NCBI GenBank assembly: GCA_944378225.1
Contig: CALWGE010000029.1
Span: 1 to 32,465 of the forward strand
Source of the DNA: an uncultured Merdimonas sp.
Lineage (GTDB): Bacteria; Bacillota; Clostridia; Lachnospirales; Lachnospiraceae
DNA: 32,465 bases
Direction: 5' to 3'
The stretch's first letter is position 1, and every line of letters begins with the position of its first letter. Both the position numbers and the translations under genes were made by a program. This document shows positions 9,483-18,201 of the stretch, piece after piece. Below the pieces are notes generated by a model. The model saw nothing but the letters and a program-made list of their open reading frames with translations, was not told where the DNA came from and ran no database searches.

Positions 9483-9527
9483 GAGGAGGAATCCCCTAAT
9501 GCTAGTGCGATTCCCCCTCTTCCTCTA
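9483..9527 (-). terminator. Intercistronic hairpin between binding protein and permease genes
   Basis: GAGGAGGAATCCCC and its imperfect complement (9509-9527) form a long stem in the 94-base gap after the binding-protein stop codon. There is only a broken T run on the - side. Such hairpins commonly act as leaky terminators or mRNA stabilisers that keep binding-protein levels above permease levels. The role here is inferred. Confidence 0.5.
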
Positions 9528-9537
9528 AAAAACGTAA

Positions 9538-11154
9538 TTACTGAATATCAGCGTTCTTCCAGAACATACGGAAAGTGGAGTCAATCTCAAATCCTGTGAT
9601 GCTCGGATTTAACAGATAGAACTTTGTTTCATTATAAAGAGGAGTGGTAGCCCAGTCTTCTCTTGTCATAATGTGTTCCGCTTTTGCATAAATCTCCTGA
9701 CGCTCTGCTGAATCCGTTGTAGCAATTCCGTCCTCCATCAGCTGATCAAACTCTTCATTATGCCAGAAGCTGGAGTTCGTATCTGTCTTTGTCATCGGGT
9801 AAAGCATGCTCTCCGGGTCAGAGTAGTCTACGTACCAGTTAGAGATTGCGCAGTCCACACCGCCGTTCAGCTTCATGTCAGACCATGCCGCAGAGTCAAC
9901 CTGCTCTACTTCTACGTTGATTCCGGCTGCCTTTGCCTGCTCCTGGAATGCAGTCGCGATAGCAACATTTCCCTGATACTTTGTATTTACGGTTACTCTC
10001 AGATCGATTCCATCCGGATATCCGGCTTCAGCCAGAAGCTCTTTTGCACGCTCCGGATTGTACTCAAACTCAGGAAGAGTGTCATCATGTCCGATGATAC
10101 CTGCCGGAATATAGGAAGTCGGAACCGTTGCTGTTCCGTGAAGAATACTCTCACAGATAGCGGCGCGGTCGATAGAAAGGGCAATTGCCTCTCTGACTCT
10201 TGCGTCCGGGTAGGTCTTCACATTTACATTCATGCTGTAGTTTCCGGTGGGCTGGAAGCCATGCATCTCTTCGCTCAGCTCCGGATTGCTGGAATAAATC
10301 GGATATACAGACGGGTCTACGTCCACGTAGTCCACGTTGCCTGCCTGATACTCAAGAACCTGTGTATTTACATCTTCAATGAACTTATAGCTTACGCCAT
10401 CCAGTTTTACAGCGCCGTCATGGTAATCCTCAAATCTTACAAGCTCAGCGCCGACGCCTGTCTGATAGCTGCTCAGCATGAAGGGGCCTGTTCCGTAAAG
10501 GGTCTGCATACCCCAGGTATCTCCTGCTTCCTCACATGCAGCTTCCGGATAAATTGCTGTATAAGCAGTGGAAAGTACAGAAAGGAACGGCGCGTACGGC
10601 TTCTTCAGTGTGATAGTGAAATGTGTATCGTCCTGAATCTGGAATCCGGACAGCTCATCTGCAGTTCCTGCAGCCAGCTCATCATAACCAGCTACATTCT
10701 CAAGAAGAGTAGCCATCTTCGCCAGCTTAATCAGACGCTCATAGGAATATTTTACATCAGAAGACTTCAGAACCTCTCCATTGTGGAACTTTACATCCGG
10801 AAGAAGCTCAAAGCTGTATGTCAGCTGATCCTCGGAAATCTCCGGCATGCCTGTAAGAAGCACCGGTTCCAGACTTCCGTCTCCCATAGTCATAAGCAGA
10901 GACTCTGAAATGTTGTCTGTAATCTTCATAACAATACTATAGGTATACTGCTGAGGATCCAGCGCTACCTGCGGATCTACGGCTGCAACTCTTACAATCT
11001 TGCTTCCTTCTGCCGCGCTGGTGGTAGATTCAGTCGTGGACTCTGCAGTTGCGCTGCTGTCGGAAGAATCCTGCTTTTCGGAAGAGTTTCCGCATGCAGC
11101 AAGAGAAAGAACTACCGCACAAAGAAATGCGGCACCTGCCAATTTTCTTCTCAT
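9538..11154 (-). CDS. Peptide-binding lipoprotein of ABC transporter (SBP family 5)
   Basis: The protein has 538 residues from the ATG at 11154, which is preceded by AAAGGAG. A longer in-frame start at 11211 would bury the signal peptide. Residues 1-21 are a lipoprotein signal with lipobox LAAC and Cys21, then a Ser/Thr/Glu-rich linker tethering it outside the membrane. The body has the DppA/OppA-family pattern, such as FHNGEVLKSSDVKYSYERL and AIALSIDRAAI. It would capture extracellular peptides and deliver them to the permeases. As first gene of the operon its ligand sets the operon's function, and the epimerase downstream suggests cell-wall peptides (inference). Confidence 0.92.
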   Translation of the reverse strand: MRRKLAGAAFLCAVVLSLAACGNSSEKQDSSDSSATAESTTESTTSAAEGSKIVRVAAVDPQVALDPQQYTYSIVMKITDNISESLLMTMGDGSLEPVLLTGMPEISEDQLTYSFELLPDVKFHNGEVLKSSDVKYSYERLIKLAKMATLLENVAGYDELAAGTADELSGFQIQDDTHFTITLKKPYAPFLSVLSTAYTAIYPEAACEEAGDTWGMQTLYGTGPFMLSSYQTGVGAELVRFEDYHDGAVKLDGVSYKFIEDVNTQVLEYQAGNVDYVDVDPSVYPIYSSNPELSEEMHGFQPTGNYSMNVNVKTYPDARVREAIALSIDRAAICESILHGTATVPTSYIPAGIIGHDDTLPEFEYNPERAKELLAEAGYPDGIDLRVTVNTKYQGNVAIATAFQEQAKAAGINVEVEQVDSAAWSDMKLNGGVDCAISNWYVDYSDPESMLYPMTKTDTNSSFWHNEEFDQLMEDGIATTDSAERQEIYAKAEHIMTREDWATTPLYNETKFYLLNPSITGFEIDSTFRMFWKNADIQ

Positions 11155-11338
11155 AATAGTTACTCCTTTACTTTTTTCTTTTATATTTAACTCCCTCGGA
11201 GCAAATATCACACATATCCCTGTCTGTAAAGCTGTTTACAAAAATTAATGCATATCCAAACTATCCGTCTTTGAACATGCACCTTTGCAATCTTAATTTA
11301 CCGTATTTGTTTTTGTCGTAGAATGTCGCAAAACAAGC

Positions 11339-11353
11339 AATTTTCAGACCCTG
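11339..11353 (-). promoter_or_regulatory. CodY-like box at the transcription start
   Basis: Compared with the CodY consensus AATTTTCWGAAAATT, the site matches 11 of 15 positions when read on the - strand (CAGGGTCTGAAAATT). It lies immediately downstream of the -10 box, where a repressor would block transcription. Peptide transporters are classical CodY targets. No codY gene is in the window, so this is a suggestion. Confidence 0.35.
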
Positions 11354-11359
11354 TCCACT

Positions 11360-11389
11360 AGTATACTATGTTAGTGCGGTCATTGTCAA
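11360..11389 (-). promoter_or_regulatory. Promoter of the peptide salvage operon
   Basis: Read on the - strand, TTGACA (11389-11384) and TATACT (11365-11360) are separated by 18 bases. The start would be near 11,353, giving a leader of about 200 bases. Confidence 0.65.
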
Positions 11390-11505
11390 TATTCATTACG
11401 CGATATTTATCTGCATAAACATAAAATTGATTTTTTTATTTTTTCCTGTTTTACCGTTGTTTTCCTTACTTCAGCATTCTTTTTTTCTTATCAGAGCCTC
11501 TCTGT

Positions 11506-11529
11506 CTGTTTTTCTATACAGAAAAACAG
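11506..11529. repeat. Perfect 9-base inverted repeat upstream of the peptide operon
   Basis: CTGTTTTTC and GAAAAACAG are separated by six bases. There is no T run beyond either arm other than the arm itself. It lies about 120 bases upstream of the operon's -35 box. It could be an operator or a transcribed hairpin; no regulator is assigned. Confidence 0.5.
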
Positions 11530-11612
11530 AATATTTATGAAATTAATTTCCCGTCACGCAATAAATACACAATTCTTCTATAGATATCTCTGGTCAGCCC
11601 TTACTTTGCATC

Positions 11613-11656
11613 AAAAAGCGCCCCCGGAAGCGCTGTCTTTCTCCGCGTTTCCGGGG
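11613..11656 (-). terminator. Rho-independent terminator of guaA
   Basis: CCCCGGAA (11622-11629) pairs with TTCCGGGG (11649-11656). On the - strand the stem is followed by GCGC and a T run (11617-11613). It starts ten bases after the guaA stop. Confidence 0.75.
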
Positions 11657-11666
11657 TTCCCGTCTG

Positions 11667-12955
11667 TTACTCGAATTCGATTGTAGCCGGGGGCTTCGGG
11701 GACATATCGTAGCATACCCGGTTGACATTCTCAACCTCTGCCAGAATTCGTTCTGTGATTTTCTGAAGCACATCCCAGTCAATCCGCTCGATGGTTGCGC
11801 TCATGGCGTCTATGGTATTGATGGCGCGGATGATTACCATGTAATCGAAACATCTGGCATTATTCTTCACGCCTACGGACTTAAAGTCCGGAACTACTGT
11901 AAAGTACTGCCATACCTTTTTGTCCAGTCCTGCCTTTTCAAATTCCTCGCGCAGGATAGCATCTGACTCGCGTACCGCTTCCAGGCGGTCTCTGGTGATA
12001 GCGCCCAGGCAGCGAACACCAAGTCCCGGTCCCGGGAACGGCTGGCGGTAAACCATACTGTGGGGAAGTCCCAGTTCCACACCGCAGGCACGAACCTCAT
12101 CCTTGAAGAGCTGCTTCAGCGGCTCTACCAGCTTGAACTGCAGATCTTCGGGAAGTCCGCCTACATTATGATGGGATTTTACCATCTTGGCTGTCTTGGT
12201 TCCGCTCTCGATGATATCCGGATAAATGGTTCCCTGACCCAGATATTCGATACCTTCCAGCTTTCTTGCCTCTTCCTCAAATACACGAATAAATTCTCCG
12301 CCAATGATTTTGCGCTTCTGCTCCGATCTGCCACGCCCTCCAGCTTGCCCAGGAAACGCTCAGATGCGTCTACGTAGATAAGATTTGCATGAAGCTGATC
12401 CCGGAACACCTGAACCACGCTCTCCGACTCATTTTTACGCATCAGTCCATGGTTAACATGTACACATACCAGCTGCTGGCCAATGGCTTTAATCAGCAGG
12501 GCCGCCACAACGGAAGAATCCACGCCTCCGGACAGAGCCAGCAGAACTTTTCCATCGCCAACCTGACGGCGGATCAGCTCCACCTGATCTTCAATAAAGT
12601 TTTTCATATTCCAGTTGGGTTCTGCTCCGCAGACATCAAACACAAAATGCTTCAGAGCCGCTTCGTCCGGAAGTTCCTCCAGCTTCGTCTCACATCTGGA
12701 AGAAGGATAATCCACGGAAATCATGGGATATTCCACATACAGCTCCGGCCGGACTTCCACAGCTGCTCCGTCTACGATTCTGTTTTCTCCTCCATTGAGA
12801 ATAATTCCCTTTACATTGTCCAGATTTCTGAGTTCTTCCGCCGTAATGTCATGGGGATGAATCTCGCTGTACACGCCCAGATCGCGAATCTGGCGTGCAA
12901 GTACCGTATTTTCGGTACTGCCCAGGTCAAGAATTACAATCATATCCTGTTTCAC
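11667..12955 (-). pseudogene. guaA: GMP synthase, interrupted by a one-base frameshift; short amidotransferase domain
   Basis: GMP synthase converts XMP to GMP. Residues 1-125 resemble the class I amidotransferase start (ILDLGSTENTVLARQI, GIILNGG) but lack the GxCxG nucleophile motif, and the domain is much shorter than usual. The ATP-pyrophosphatase domain follows with the PP-loop ALSGGVDSSVV (140-150) and VNHGLMRKNE. After [10 protein letters not shown] (ending at 12326) the frame breaks. Text such as [19 protein letters not shown] resumes from 12323 in another frame and continues as [34 protein letters not shown] and [15 protein letters not shown] to 11667. Restoring one base near 12,324 gives a protein of about 429 residues. 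The start is a GTG with AAAGGAG upstream, and an in-frame ATG is at 12943. It may be a sequencing error or a real lesion. Confidence 0.85.
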
Positions 12956-13013
12956 AGTCTGCCCTCTCCTTTGTATTTTAAATTAGCCTGCCGCCGGCAG
13001 GTTGCCTGTTATT

Positions 13014-13019
13014 ATTATA
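13014..13019 (-). promoter_or_regulatory. Candidate -10 box for guaA
   Basis: TATAAT reads on the - strand at 13019-13014, about 60 bases before the guaA start. No good -35 is seen. A GC-rich hairpin (12987-13001) lies between it and the ribosome binding site. No purine riboswitch core is recognisable. Confidence 0.35.
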
Positions 13020-13222
13020 CCTTACAGTCGCGGAAAAAGCATCTGAAATTTTGCTGTTATCCCCGTTTTTCCTGTATTTTCACTGCCGGCATTCATTTTG
13101 AAAAATTCCGTATATTCCCTTTTTCAAATTCTGTTTGTTTATTTTATGGAGATATATTAGAATACACCTATCCATATTTTTGACTTTATATCATTCTTAA
13201 TCTGCAAAAGAAGGGATTCCTT

Positions 13223-13807
13223 ATGAAAAATTTCAGGAGAGAAAATTTACTGTTTTCCCTTTGCGGACTGAACTGCGGCCTGTGTCCCATGAACCTAAAT
13301 GAATACTGTCCCGGCTGCGGCGGCGGAGAGGGGAATCAGTCCTGCTCTCTGGCAAAATGCAGTCTGCAGCACGGACCTGTTGAATATTGTTTCCAGTGCG
13401 AAAATTATCCCTGTGAAAAATATGACGGCATAGACGATTTCGATTCCTTTATCACACACCGGCACCAGAAGCAGGATATGGAAAAATGCAGGCTCCTGGG
13501 AATCGAAACCTACCTGGCAGAACAGCAGAAGAAAAAGCTCCTGCTTCATCATCTGCTGGATACCTATAATGACGGCCGGAAGAAAACTCTGTTCTGTCTT
13601 GCAGCCAATCTGCTGGAACTGAATGATTTGGAAAACATTCTGTCTGAACTGGACGAGCACACCTCGGATCTCACATTGAAAGAAAAAGCATCCCGGGCAG
13701 CAAGCCTGCTTCAGGAAGCCGCCAGAGACAAAAACATAGAATTAAAACCGCGCAAACAGAAGAACGACTGCAGAGCCGATCGGACTGCAGCCCGTAGAGA
13801 AGAATAG
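13223..13807 (+). CDS. Cys-rich DUF3795-type protein
   Basis: This 194-residue soluble protein has an N-terminal half rich in paired cysteines: CGLNCGLCPMN, YCPGCGGG, CSLAKC, EYCFQCENYPCEKY. This is the pattern of the DUF3795 family, thought to bind a metal. The second half is helical and charged, with a Lys/Arg-rich tail. The N-terminal SLCGLNCGLCPM opening is the family signature. Function is unknown. AAGAAGG lies upstream of the ATG. It stands alone between guaA and the kdp operon, which point away from it and towards it respectively. Confidence 0.7.
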   Translation: MKNFRRENLLFSLCGLNCGLCPMNLNEYCPGCGGGEGNQSCSLAKCSLQHGPVEYCFQCENYPCEKYDGIDDFDSFITHRHQKQDMEKCRLLGIETYLAEQQKKKLLLHHLLDTYNDGRKKTLFCLAANLLELNDLENILSELDEHTSDLTLKEKASRAASLLQEAARDKNIELKPRKQKNDCRADRTAARREE

Positions 13808-13955
13808 GTAAAACTATGATAGCAGATACATAATATACTTCCGGTCAGAAGTATCTGCTTCCAAATTAGTACTTTAACTTTAAACTTATGTGCCTGTCTA
13901 ATATCCTGAATGGCCGTTTTCAGTTGCTTTCAACAGGCTAAATCCTATACTAAGG

Positions 13956-13996
13956 GCCGGGCTCTCCGCTGTTTATACGGTCTCCCGGCTCTTTTT
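13956..13996 (+). terminator. Terminator after the DUF3795 gene
   Basis: GCCGGG (13956-13961) pairs with CCCGGC (13984-13989), with additional inner pairing. A run of T (13992-13996) follows on the + side. It may also slow kdpE transcripts arriving from the other side. A second hairpin (AGCAGATAC with GTATCTGCT, 13,823-13,854) lies upstream. Confidence 0.6.
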
Positions 13997-14005
13997 CCGT
14001 GTTTC

Positions 14006-14704
14006 TTAGACTTTTAACATTCTATATCCCACACCTATATGAGTTTGAATATATTGTGGAGAATTTGGCTCTCTTTCGATTTTTTTACGGAGTGTGGCCA
14101 TAAAAACACGGAGCGAAGCAATATCATTGTCCCAGCTGTTTCCCCAAATGTTCTGGGTTATAAAAGTGTGCGTCAAAACCTTCCCCACATTTTTGGAAAG
14201 GAGACAGAGTAACTTATATTCGATTGGCGTTAAATGCAGTTCCTCATCGTTCAGATAGGCGCAGCCGGCCGCATAATCTATCCGAAGCTCTCCGTTTGTA
14301 AAAACAGAAGCTTCGGGAGACGATTCTTTCTGCATCATCGCAAGCCTTCTTTGTGTAACACGCAGCCTGGCAAGCAGCTCCTCCACCGAAAACGGTTTTG
14401 TCAGATAATCGTCTGCTCCGGCGTCAAGAGCATCAATTTTATCCGTATCTTCACTTCGGGCGCTGATTACAATAATCGGCATATTTGACCAGGAACGAAT
14501 CTTTTCAATAACCGCGACACCATCAATGTCAGGCAGGCCTAAATCCAACAGAACAATATCCGGATTATGAGATGATGCCTCCAGGATTGCCGTCTGACCA
14601 TTTGGCGCAGTAAGATAGCGGTAGCTGTGTGCTTTTAAGGTGGTTGTGATTAAGTTTCTGACGGATGTATCGTCTTCCACAACTAATATAAGTGGTTTAT
14701 TCAT
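14006..14704 (-). CDS. kdpE: Response regulator of potassium transport, KdpE
   Basis: This OmpR-family regulator has 232 residues from MNKPLILVVEDD. The receiver domain has acidic pocket EDD (10-12), phospho-acceptor Asp54 in VLLDLGLP and the conserved Lys in YLTKPF. The winged HTH DNA-binding domain covers about 130-230 and ends in THIGVGYRM. The start at 14704 is inside the end of kdpD (overlap of eight bases), and a longer upstream frame would only read kdpD out of frame. In the family, phosphorylated KdpE activates kdpFABC under potassium limitation or osmotic stress. Confidence 0.92.
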   Translation of the reverse strand: MNKPLILVVEDDTSVRNLITTTLKAHSYRYLTAPNGQTAILEASSHNPDIVLLDLGLPDIDGVAVIEKIRSWSNMPIIVISARSEDTDKIDALDAGADDYLTKPFSVEELLARLRVTQRRLAMMQKESSPEASVFTNGELRIDYAAGCAYLNDEELHLTPIEYKLLCLLSKNVGKVLTHTFITQNIWGNSWDNDIASLRVFMATLRKKIEREPNSPQYIQTHIGVGYRMLKV

Positions 14705-17393
14705 GAATTTTAACCTCCCCGGCAGGTAATGTGAATGTGAATATGGTACCTTGCGGCAGATTATCAGAAACTTTGATTTCTCCGCCGTGAGCATGAATAA
14801 TGGACTTACACAGTGATAACCCCAGTCCCAAACTGCGACGGCTGTCTGCAATCTGATTTGCACCGCTGTAAAACATATCAAATATCCGCGGTTTCAGCGC
14901 GTCAGGAATTCCGGCACCGTCATCAGAAATGGAAATGACTGCTTTATTTCCATGCTTCTCTGCTTTTATCGCAATATGAGAATTTGGGGGTGTATATTTG
15001 ATGGCATTGTCCACAATATTGATAATCACCTGTACAATAAGTCTTGCGTCCATTTTAGCAAGCAGAAATTCATCTTCACTTTCAAAAGAAATAGAATGTT
15101 CCACACTCTTTCGATTGATATGACGCAATGCTTCTTTAACCACGTCTTCTACCAGTTCTTCTGACATCCTCAGATTTAATCGGCCTTCTTCAATTCTTGT
15201 AACAGCCAGCAGATTTTCCACAAGGTTGATAAGCCACATAGAATCATCATAAATATCCATGTAAAGCTGCTGCTTTGTGTCATGATCAAAAGAATCCCCG
15301 TTAGAAAGCAGGTTACTGGCATTGCCGGAAATGGATGTCAGAGGCGTCCTTAAATCATGTGAAATGGCCCGAAGCAGATTTGCCCGAAGCTGTTCGTTCT
15401 TCGCCATGACAGCCGCCTCCTGCTTCTCACGGGCATTTTTTTCATTCTCCAGGGCAAGCGCACATTCTCCCAGAATAGACAATAAAATGCTGTTTTCAAA
15501 CGGATCGAGCGGGAATTCATCCATCACAATTCCAACAACTCCGTATACCATATTAGTGCTGCGGACAGCGAGATACAAACATTTTGCATTGGAAAGAGTT
15601 TCTGTTGTTGCGCCGGCATGCTTATTATTTTTAAACACCCATCCGGCAACCGCTTTCTCATTCTCAGAAATACACCCGCTCAAATCCGCTTCCGTTTCAG
15701 AAAAAGTTTGAGGGGGTTCCAGTTTTCCATCATTGGCTAAATAAAAAACAATATCTTTACCCAACAATTTAATGAGTTGTTTTGAGGTTACAGAAACAAT
15801 TTCATTTTTATCTTTTGCCTGCTGCAGCAGCTGATTGGTATCAAACAGCACTTTGGTACGGTAAGCGGATTTTGCCGCCTGCTTTGCCTGGCTCTTGATC
15901 CTTGCGGCAAGAGAACCTGTAAGGAGGGCTGCGAAAAACATAATGATAAAGGTAACGGGATAACCCTGATCATATGCCTGCAGAGTGAATTTCGGCTCTG
16001 TAAACAGGAAATTGAAAACCATAACACTTACAATCGAGGAAAGCAGGCTATATACCTGATGCTTTGTGGTGGCTGCGGTGACAAGCACGCCAAGGACAAA
16101 CACCGTAATAATGTTCGCTTCATCAAATCCCAGCTTTTGAAAAATCGTTCCGATACAACTGGATACAATCAGAATTCCGATACATTTCAATATATCGGCA
16201 GCCGAAAAAACAACAAAGTCCTTTTTCTTCACTTTTTTTAGGTGATAAACGGATGCATTGGAAACTGTATCCGGAATAATATGGATATCCAGATTAGGCG
16301 CATGGGCAATCAGTTTTTCTGTCAGTGTCGGTTTGCTGAACAGATGGTGCCTGGCCGCAGAACTGCGACCGATCACAATTTTCGACACCCCCGACAACCT
16401 GGCATATTCTGCTATCTGAAAGGGAACATCCTCTCCGTATACTGTTTCAATTTTTGCGCCGAGCTGCTCGGCAAGGCGCATATTGGAGCGCAGACGTTTC
16501 ACATTTTCTTCGCCTGTCACTGAAAAATCAGGTGTTTCTACAAATAATGCCGTAAAAGTTCCCTTAAAAGCAAAAGCCATTCTTGCGGCAGTACGGATGA
16601 TTTTCGCATTGGAAGGAGAAGGAGAAAGACACACCAGAATATGCTCGTCTGTATGATAATCACCATTGTCTTTAATGCGGGCATTCTCTGTGAGAATGTT
16701 CACCCGATCTGCACAGCGGCGCAGCGCGATCTCCCTGAGAGCCGTCAGATTTTTGACAGTAAAAAAGTTTTCCACCGCCTGCCTGGCCTGGTTTCCCCCA
16801 TAGACGTTTCCTGCCTTCAGACGTTCGATCAAATCCTGCGGTTCAATATCTACCAGTTCTACCTGATCTGCATGATCAAACAGAGCGTCCGGAATGCGCT
16901 CCCGTACAACGACTTCTGTAATAGAAGCAACCATATCGCAGAGGCTTTCTATGTGCTGCACATTTACCGTTGTGTAAACATCAATTCCCGCTCTTAACAG
17001 TTCTTTGATATCCTGATAACGCTTGGAATGACGACATCCTTCGGCATTCGTGTGAGCAAGTTCATCCACAAGGATCAGTTCAGGGCTTCTTTTCAGCGCA
17101 GCATCAACATCAAATTCATGCAATACGATACCATTATAAACCACTTCTTTTACAGGGAGAACCTCCAAACCATTCAAAAGCGCCGCTGTTTTGGGCCGTT
17201 CGTGAGGTTCTATGTAACCTGCCACTACATCAATTCCCTGCTGCTTTGCTGTATGAGCCGCCTCCAACATAGCATAGGTTTTTCCCACGCCTGCCGCATA
17301 TCCGAAAAATATTTTCAGATGTCCTTTATTCTGATTTCCTTCTTCATCCTGGATTGCCTTTAATAATTGATCCGGATTTTGCCTGCCGCTCAT
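14697..17393 (-). CDS. kdpD: Sensor histidine kinase of potassium transport, KdpD
   Basis: This 898-residue, full-length KdpD has the following domains in order. The N-terminal KdpD cytoplasmic domain contains Walker A GYAAGVGKT (31-39) and DELAHTN. A universal-stress-protein-like domain spans about 250-380. Four clustered membrane helices lie at about 400-500 and a GAF-like domain at about 530-650. The dimerisation/phosphoacceptor box ISHDLRTPLTS has His679. The ATPase domain carries DNAIKYTPPN, DDGAGIP and GLGLSLC. It senses potassium status and phosphorylates KdpE, whose gene overlaps its 3' end. A gap of 193 bases with a good promoter separates it from kdpC, so the pair can probably be transcribed independently. 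Confidence 0.95.
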   Translation of the reverse strand: MSGRQNPDQLLKAIQDEEGNQNKGHLKIFFGYAAGVGKTYAMLEAAHTAKQQGIDVVAGYIEPHERPKTAALLNGLEVLPVKEVVYNGIVLHEFDVDAALKRSPELILVDELAHTNAEGCRHSKRYQDIKELLRAGIDVYTTVNVQHIESLCDMVASITEVVVRERIPDALFDHADQVELVDIEPQDLIERLKAGNVYGGNQARQAVENFFTVKNLTALREIALRRCADRVNILTENARIKDNGDYHTDEHILVCLSPSPSNAKIIRTAARMAFAFKGTFTALFVETPDFSVTGEENVKRLRSNMRLAEQLGAKIETVYGEDVPFQIAEYARLSGVSKIVIGRSSAARHHLFSKPTLTEKLIAHAPNLDIHIIPDTVSNASVYHLKKVKKKDFVVFSAADILKCIGILIVSSCIGTIFQKLGFDEANIITVFVLGVLVTAATTKHQVYSLLSSIVSVMVFNFLFTEPKFTLQAYDQGYPVTFIIMFFAALLTGSLAARIKSQAKQAAKSAYRTKVLFDTNQLLQQAKDKNEIVSVTSKQLIKLLGKDIVFYLANDGKLEPPQTFSETEADLSGCISENEKAVAGWVFKNNKHAGATTETLSNAKCLYLAVRSTNMVYGVVGIVMDEFPLDPFENSILLSILGECALALENEKNAREKQEAAVMAKNEQLRANLLRAISHDLRTPLTSISGNASNLLSNGDSFDHDTKQQLYMDIYDDSMWLINLVENLLAVTRIEEGRLNLRMSEELVEDVVKEALRHINRKSVEHSISFESEDEFLLAKMDARLIVQVIINIVDNAIKYTPPNSHIAIKAEKHGNKAVISISDDGAGIPDALKPRIFDMFYSGANQIADSRRSLGLGLSLCKSIIHAHGGEIKVSDNLPQGTIFTFTLPAGEVKIHE

Positions 17394-17450
17394 AGAATCA
17401 CCCTTTCTATCGAACTATTATAAAAGAAAGAAAATAAATTTCAGACAAGT

Positions 17451-17480
17451 ATTATAAATCTGACATTAAGATCATGTAAA
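17451..17480 (-). promoter_or_regulatory. Internal promoter for kdpDE
   Basis: On the - strand, TTTACA (17480-17475) and TATAAT (17456-17451) are spaced by 18 bases, with the start about 50 bases ahead of kdpD. A further TATAAT lies slightly upstream without a matching -35. Confidence 0.55.
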
Positions 17481-17586
17481 GATTATATCATGTTTCTTCT
17501 GCTTTTCCATTCTGTCATATGGACAAAAGCAGTAAGCACCGTTATCGCCTATATTCTTAACCGCGCTCATCCTTATGGGAAGATAT

Positions 17587-18189
17587 CTACAGAATACCAT
17601 CCAGCATTAAATTAACTTTCAGGACATTTACTGTTTCTTCTCCAAAAATGCCTAAGAACCTGCCGTTCGTACATTGTTTTATAATCGCCCTGACTTCATC
17701 TTCTGTCATATCTTTCGCTTCTGCAATCCTTGCCACCTGATATTCCGCTGCCGCAGGAGAAATATGCGGATCAAGTCCGCTGCCTGAGCAGGTTACAAGG
17801 TCAACCGGAATTGCTGTTTCATCCATATGGGGATTTGCCTTACGAAGCATATCTACCCGCTCCGCAACCAGGGCTTCAAATTCCTCGCTTGCAGGCGAAA
17901 GATTGGATGGAACCGCATACATCAGCATTTTACCGTTTTCATCTTTATATGTGGATACCTCAATATTCATAATACGTCCCCACATATGTTCTTCATCGGT
18001 ATATTGCTGTCCCAGAAGTTCACAGCCATATTTTTTCCCATCCACCTCAATCAGACTTCCATTGGCTTTATCCGGGAAGATAAGCTGTGCTGCGGCCGTT
18101 ATAACACCTGTATACGCGCCTCCGCAAATAACGGTAAACAGCAGAAATATCATAAATGCTTTTGGAAATACATTTCTTAATGTTTTCAT
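17587..18189 (-). CDS. kdpC: Potassium-transporting ATPase subunit C, KdpC
   Basis: This 200-residue protein has one N-terminal membrane helix (about 10-33) with the family start VFPKAFMIFLLFTVICGG, then an extracytoplasmic domain. The conserved motifs VTCSGSGLDPHISPAAAEYQ and the C-terminal VNVLKVNLMLD are present. KdpC stabilises the KdpFABC complex and aids potassium affinity. It lies 12 bases after kdpB with a normal ribosome binding site. Confidence 0.95.
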   Translation of the reverse strand: MKTLRNVFPKAFMIFLLFTVICGGAYTGVITAAAQLIFPDKANGSLIEVDGKKYGCELLGQQYTDEEHMWGRIMNIEVSTYKDENGKMLMYAVPSNLSPASEEFEALVAERVDMLRKANPHMDETAIPVDLVTCSGSGLDPHISPAAAEYQVARIAEAKDMTEDEVRAIIKQCTNGRFLGIFGEETVNVLKVNLMLDGIL

Positions 18190-18201
18190 CGCGATACCTC
18201 C

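Larger units (their letters stand above)
11155..11666. other. Intergenic and leader region between the peptide operon and guaA
   Basis: This 512-base stretch has no convincing gene. It holds, from right to left, the guaA terminator (11,613-11,656), an AT-rich segment with a perfect palindrome (11,506-11,529), the peptide operon promoter (11,360-11,389), a CodY-like box (11,339-11,353) and a leader of about 200 bases. In the leader I recognise no T-box or riboswitch. Confidence 0.6.

Noticed and set aside
9760-10908. Long open frame of 382 codons on the + strand
   Set aside because: It lies opposite the binding-protein gene, which has a clear signal peptide and family motifs. The antisense product is Cys/Arg/Ile-rich without any motif.
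12320-12330. Programmed ribosomal frameshift in guaA
   Set aside because: No slippery heptamer or downstream structure is seen, and GMP synthases are not known for it. A one-base deletion is simpler.
12956-13222. Purine riboswitch upstream of guaA
   Set aside because: I find only one short GC hairpin and no conserved purine aptamer core.
14704-14881. Longer N-terminus for KdpE
   Set aside because: It would be translated out of the kdpD 3' end in another frame. The receiver domain begins exactly at the internal Met.
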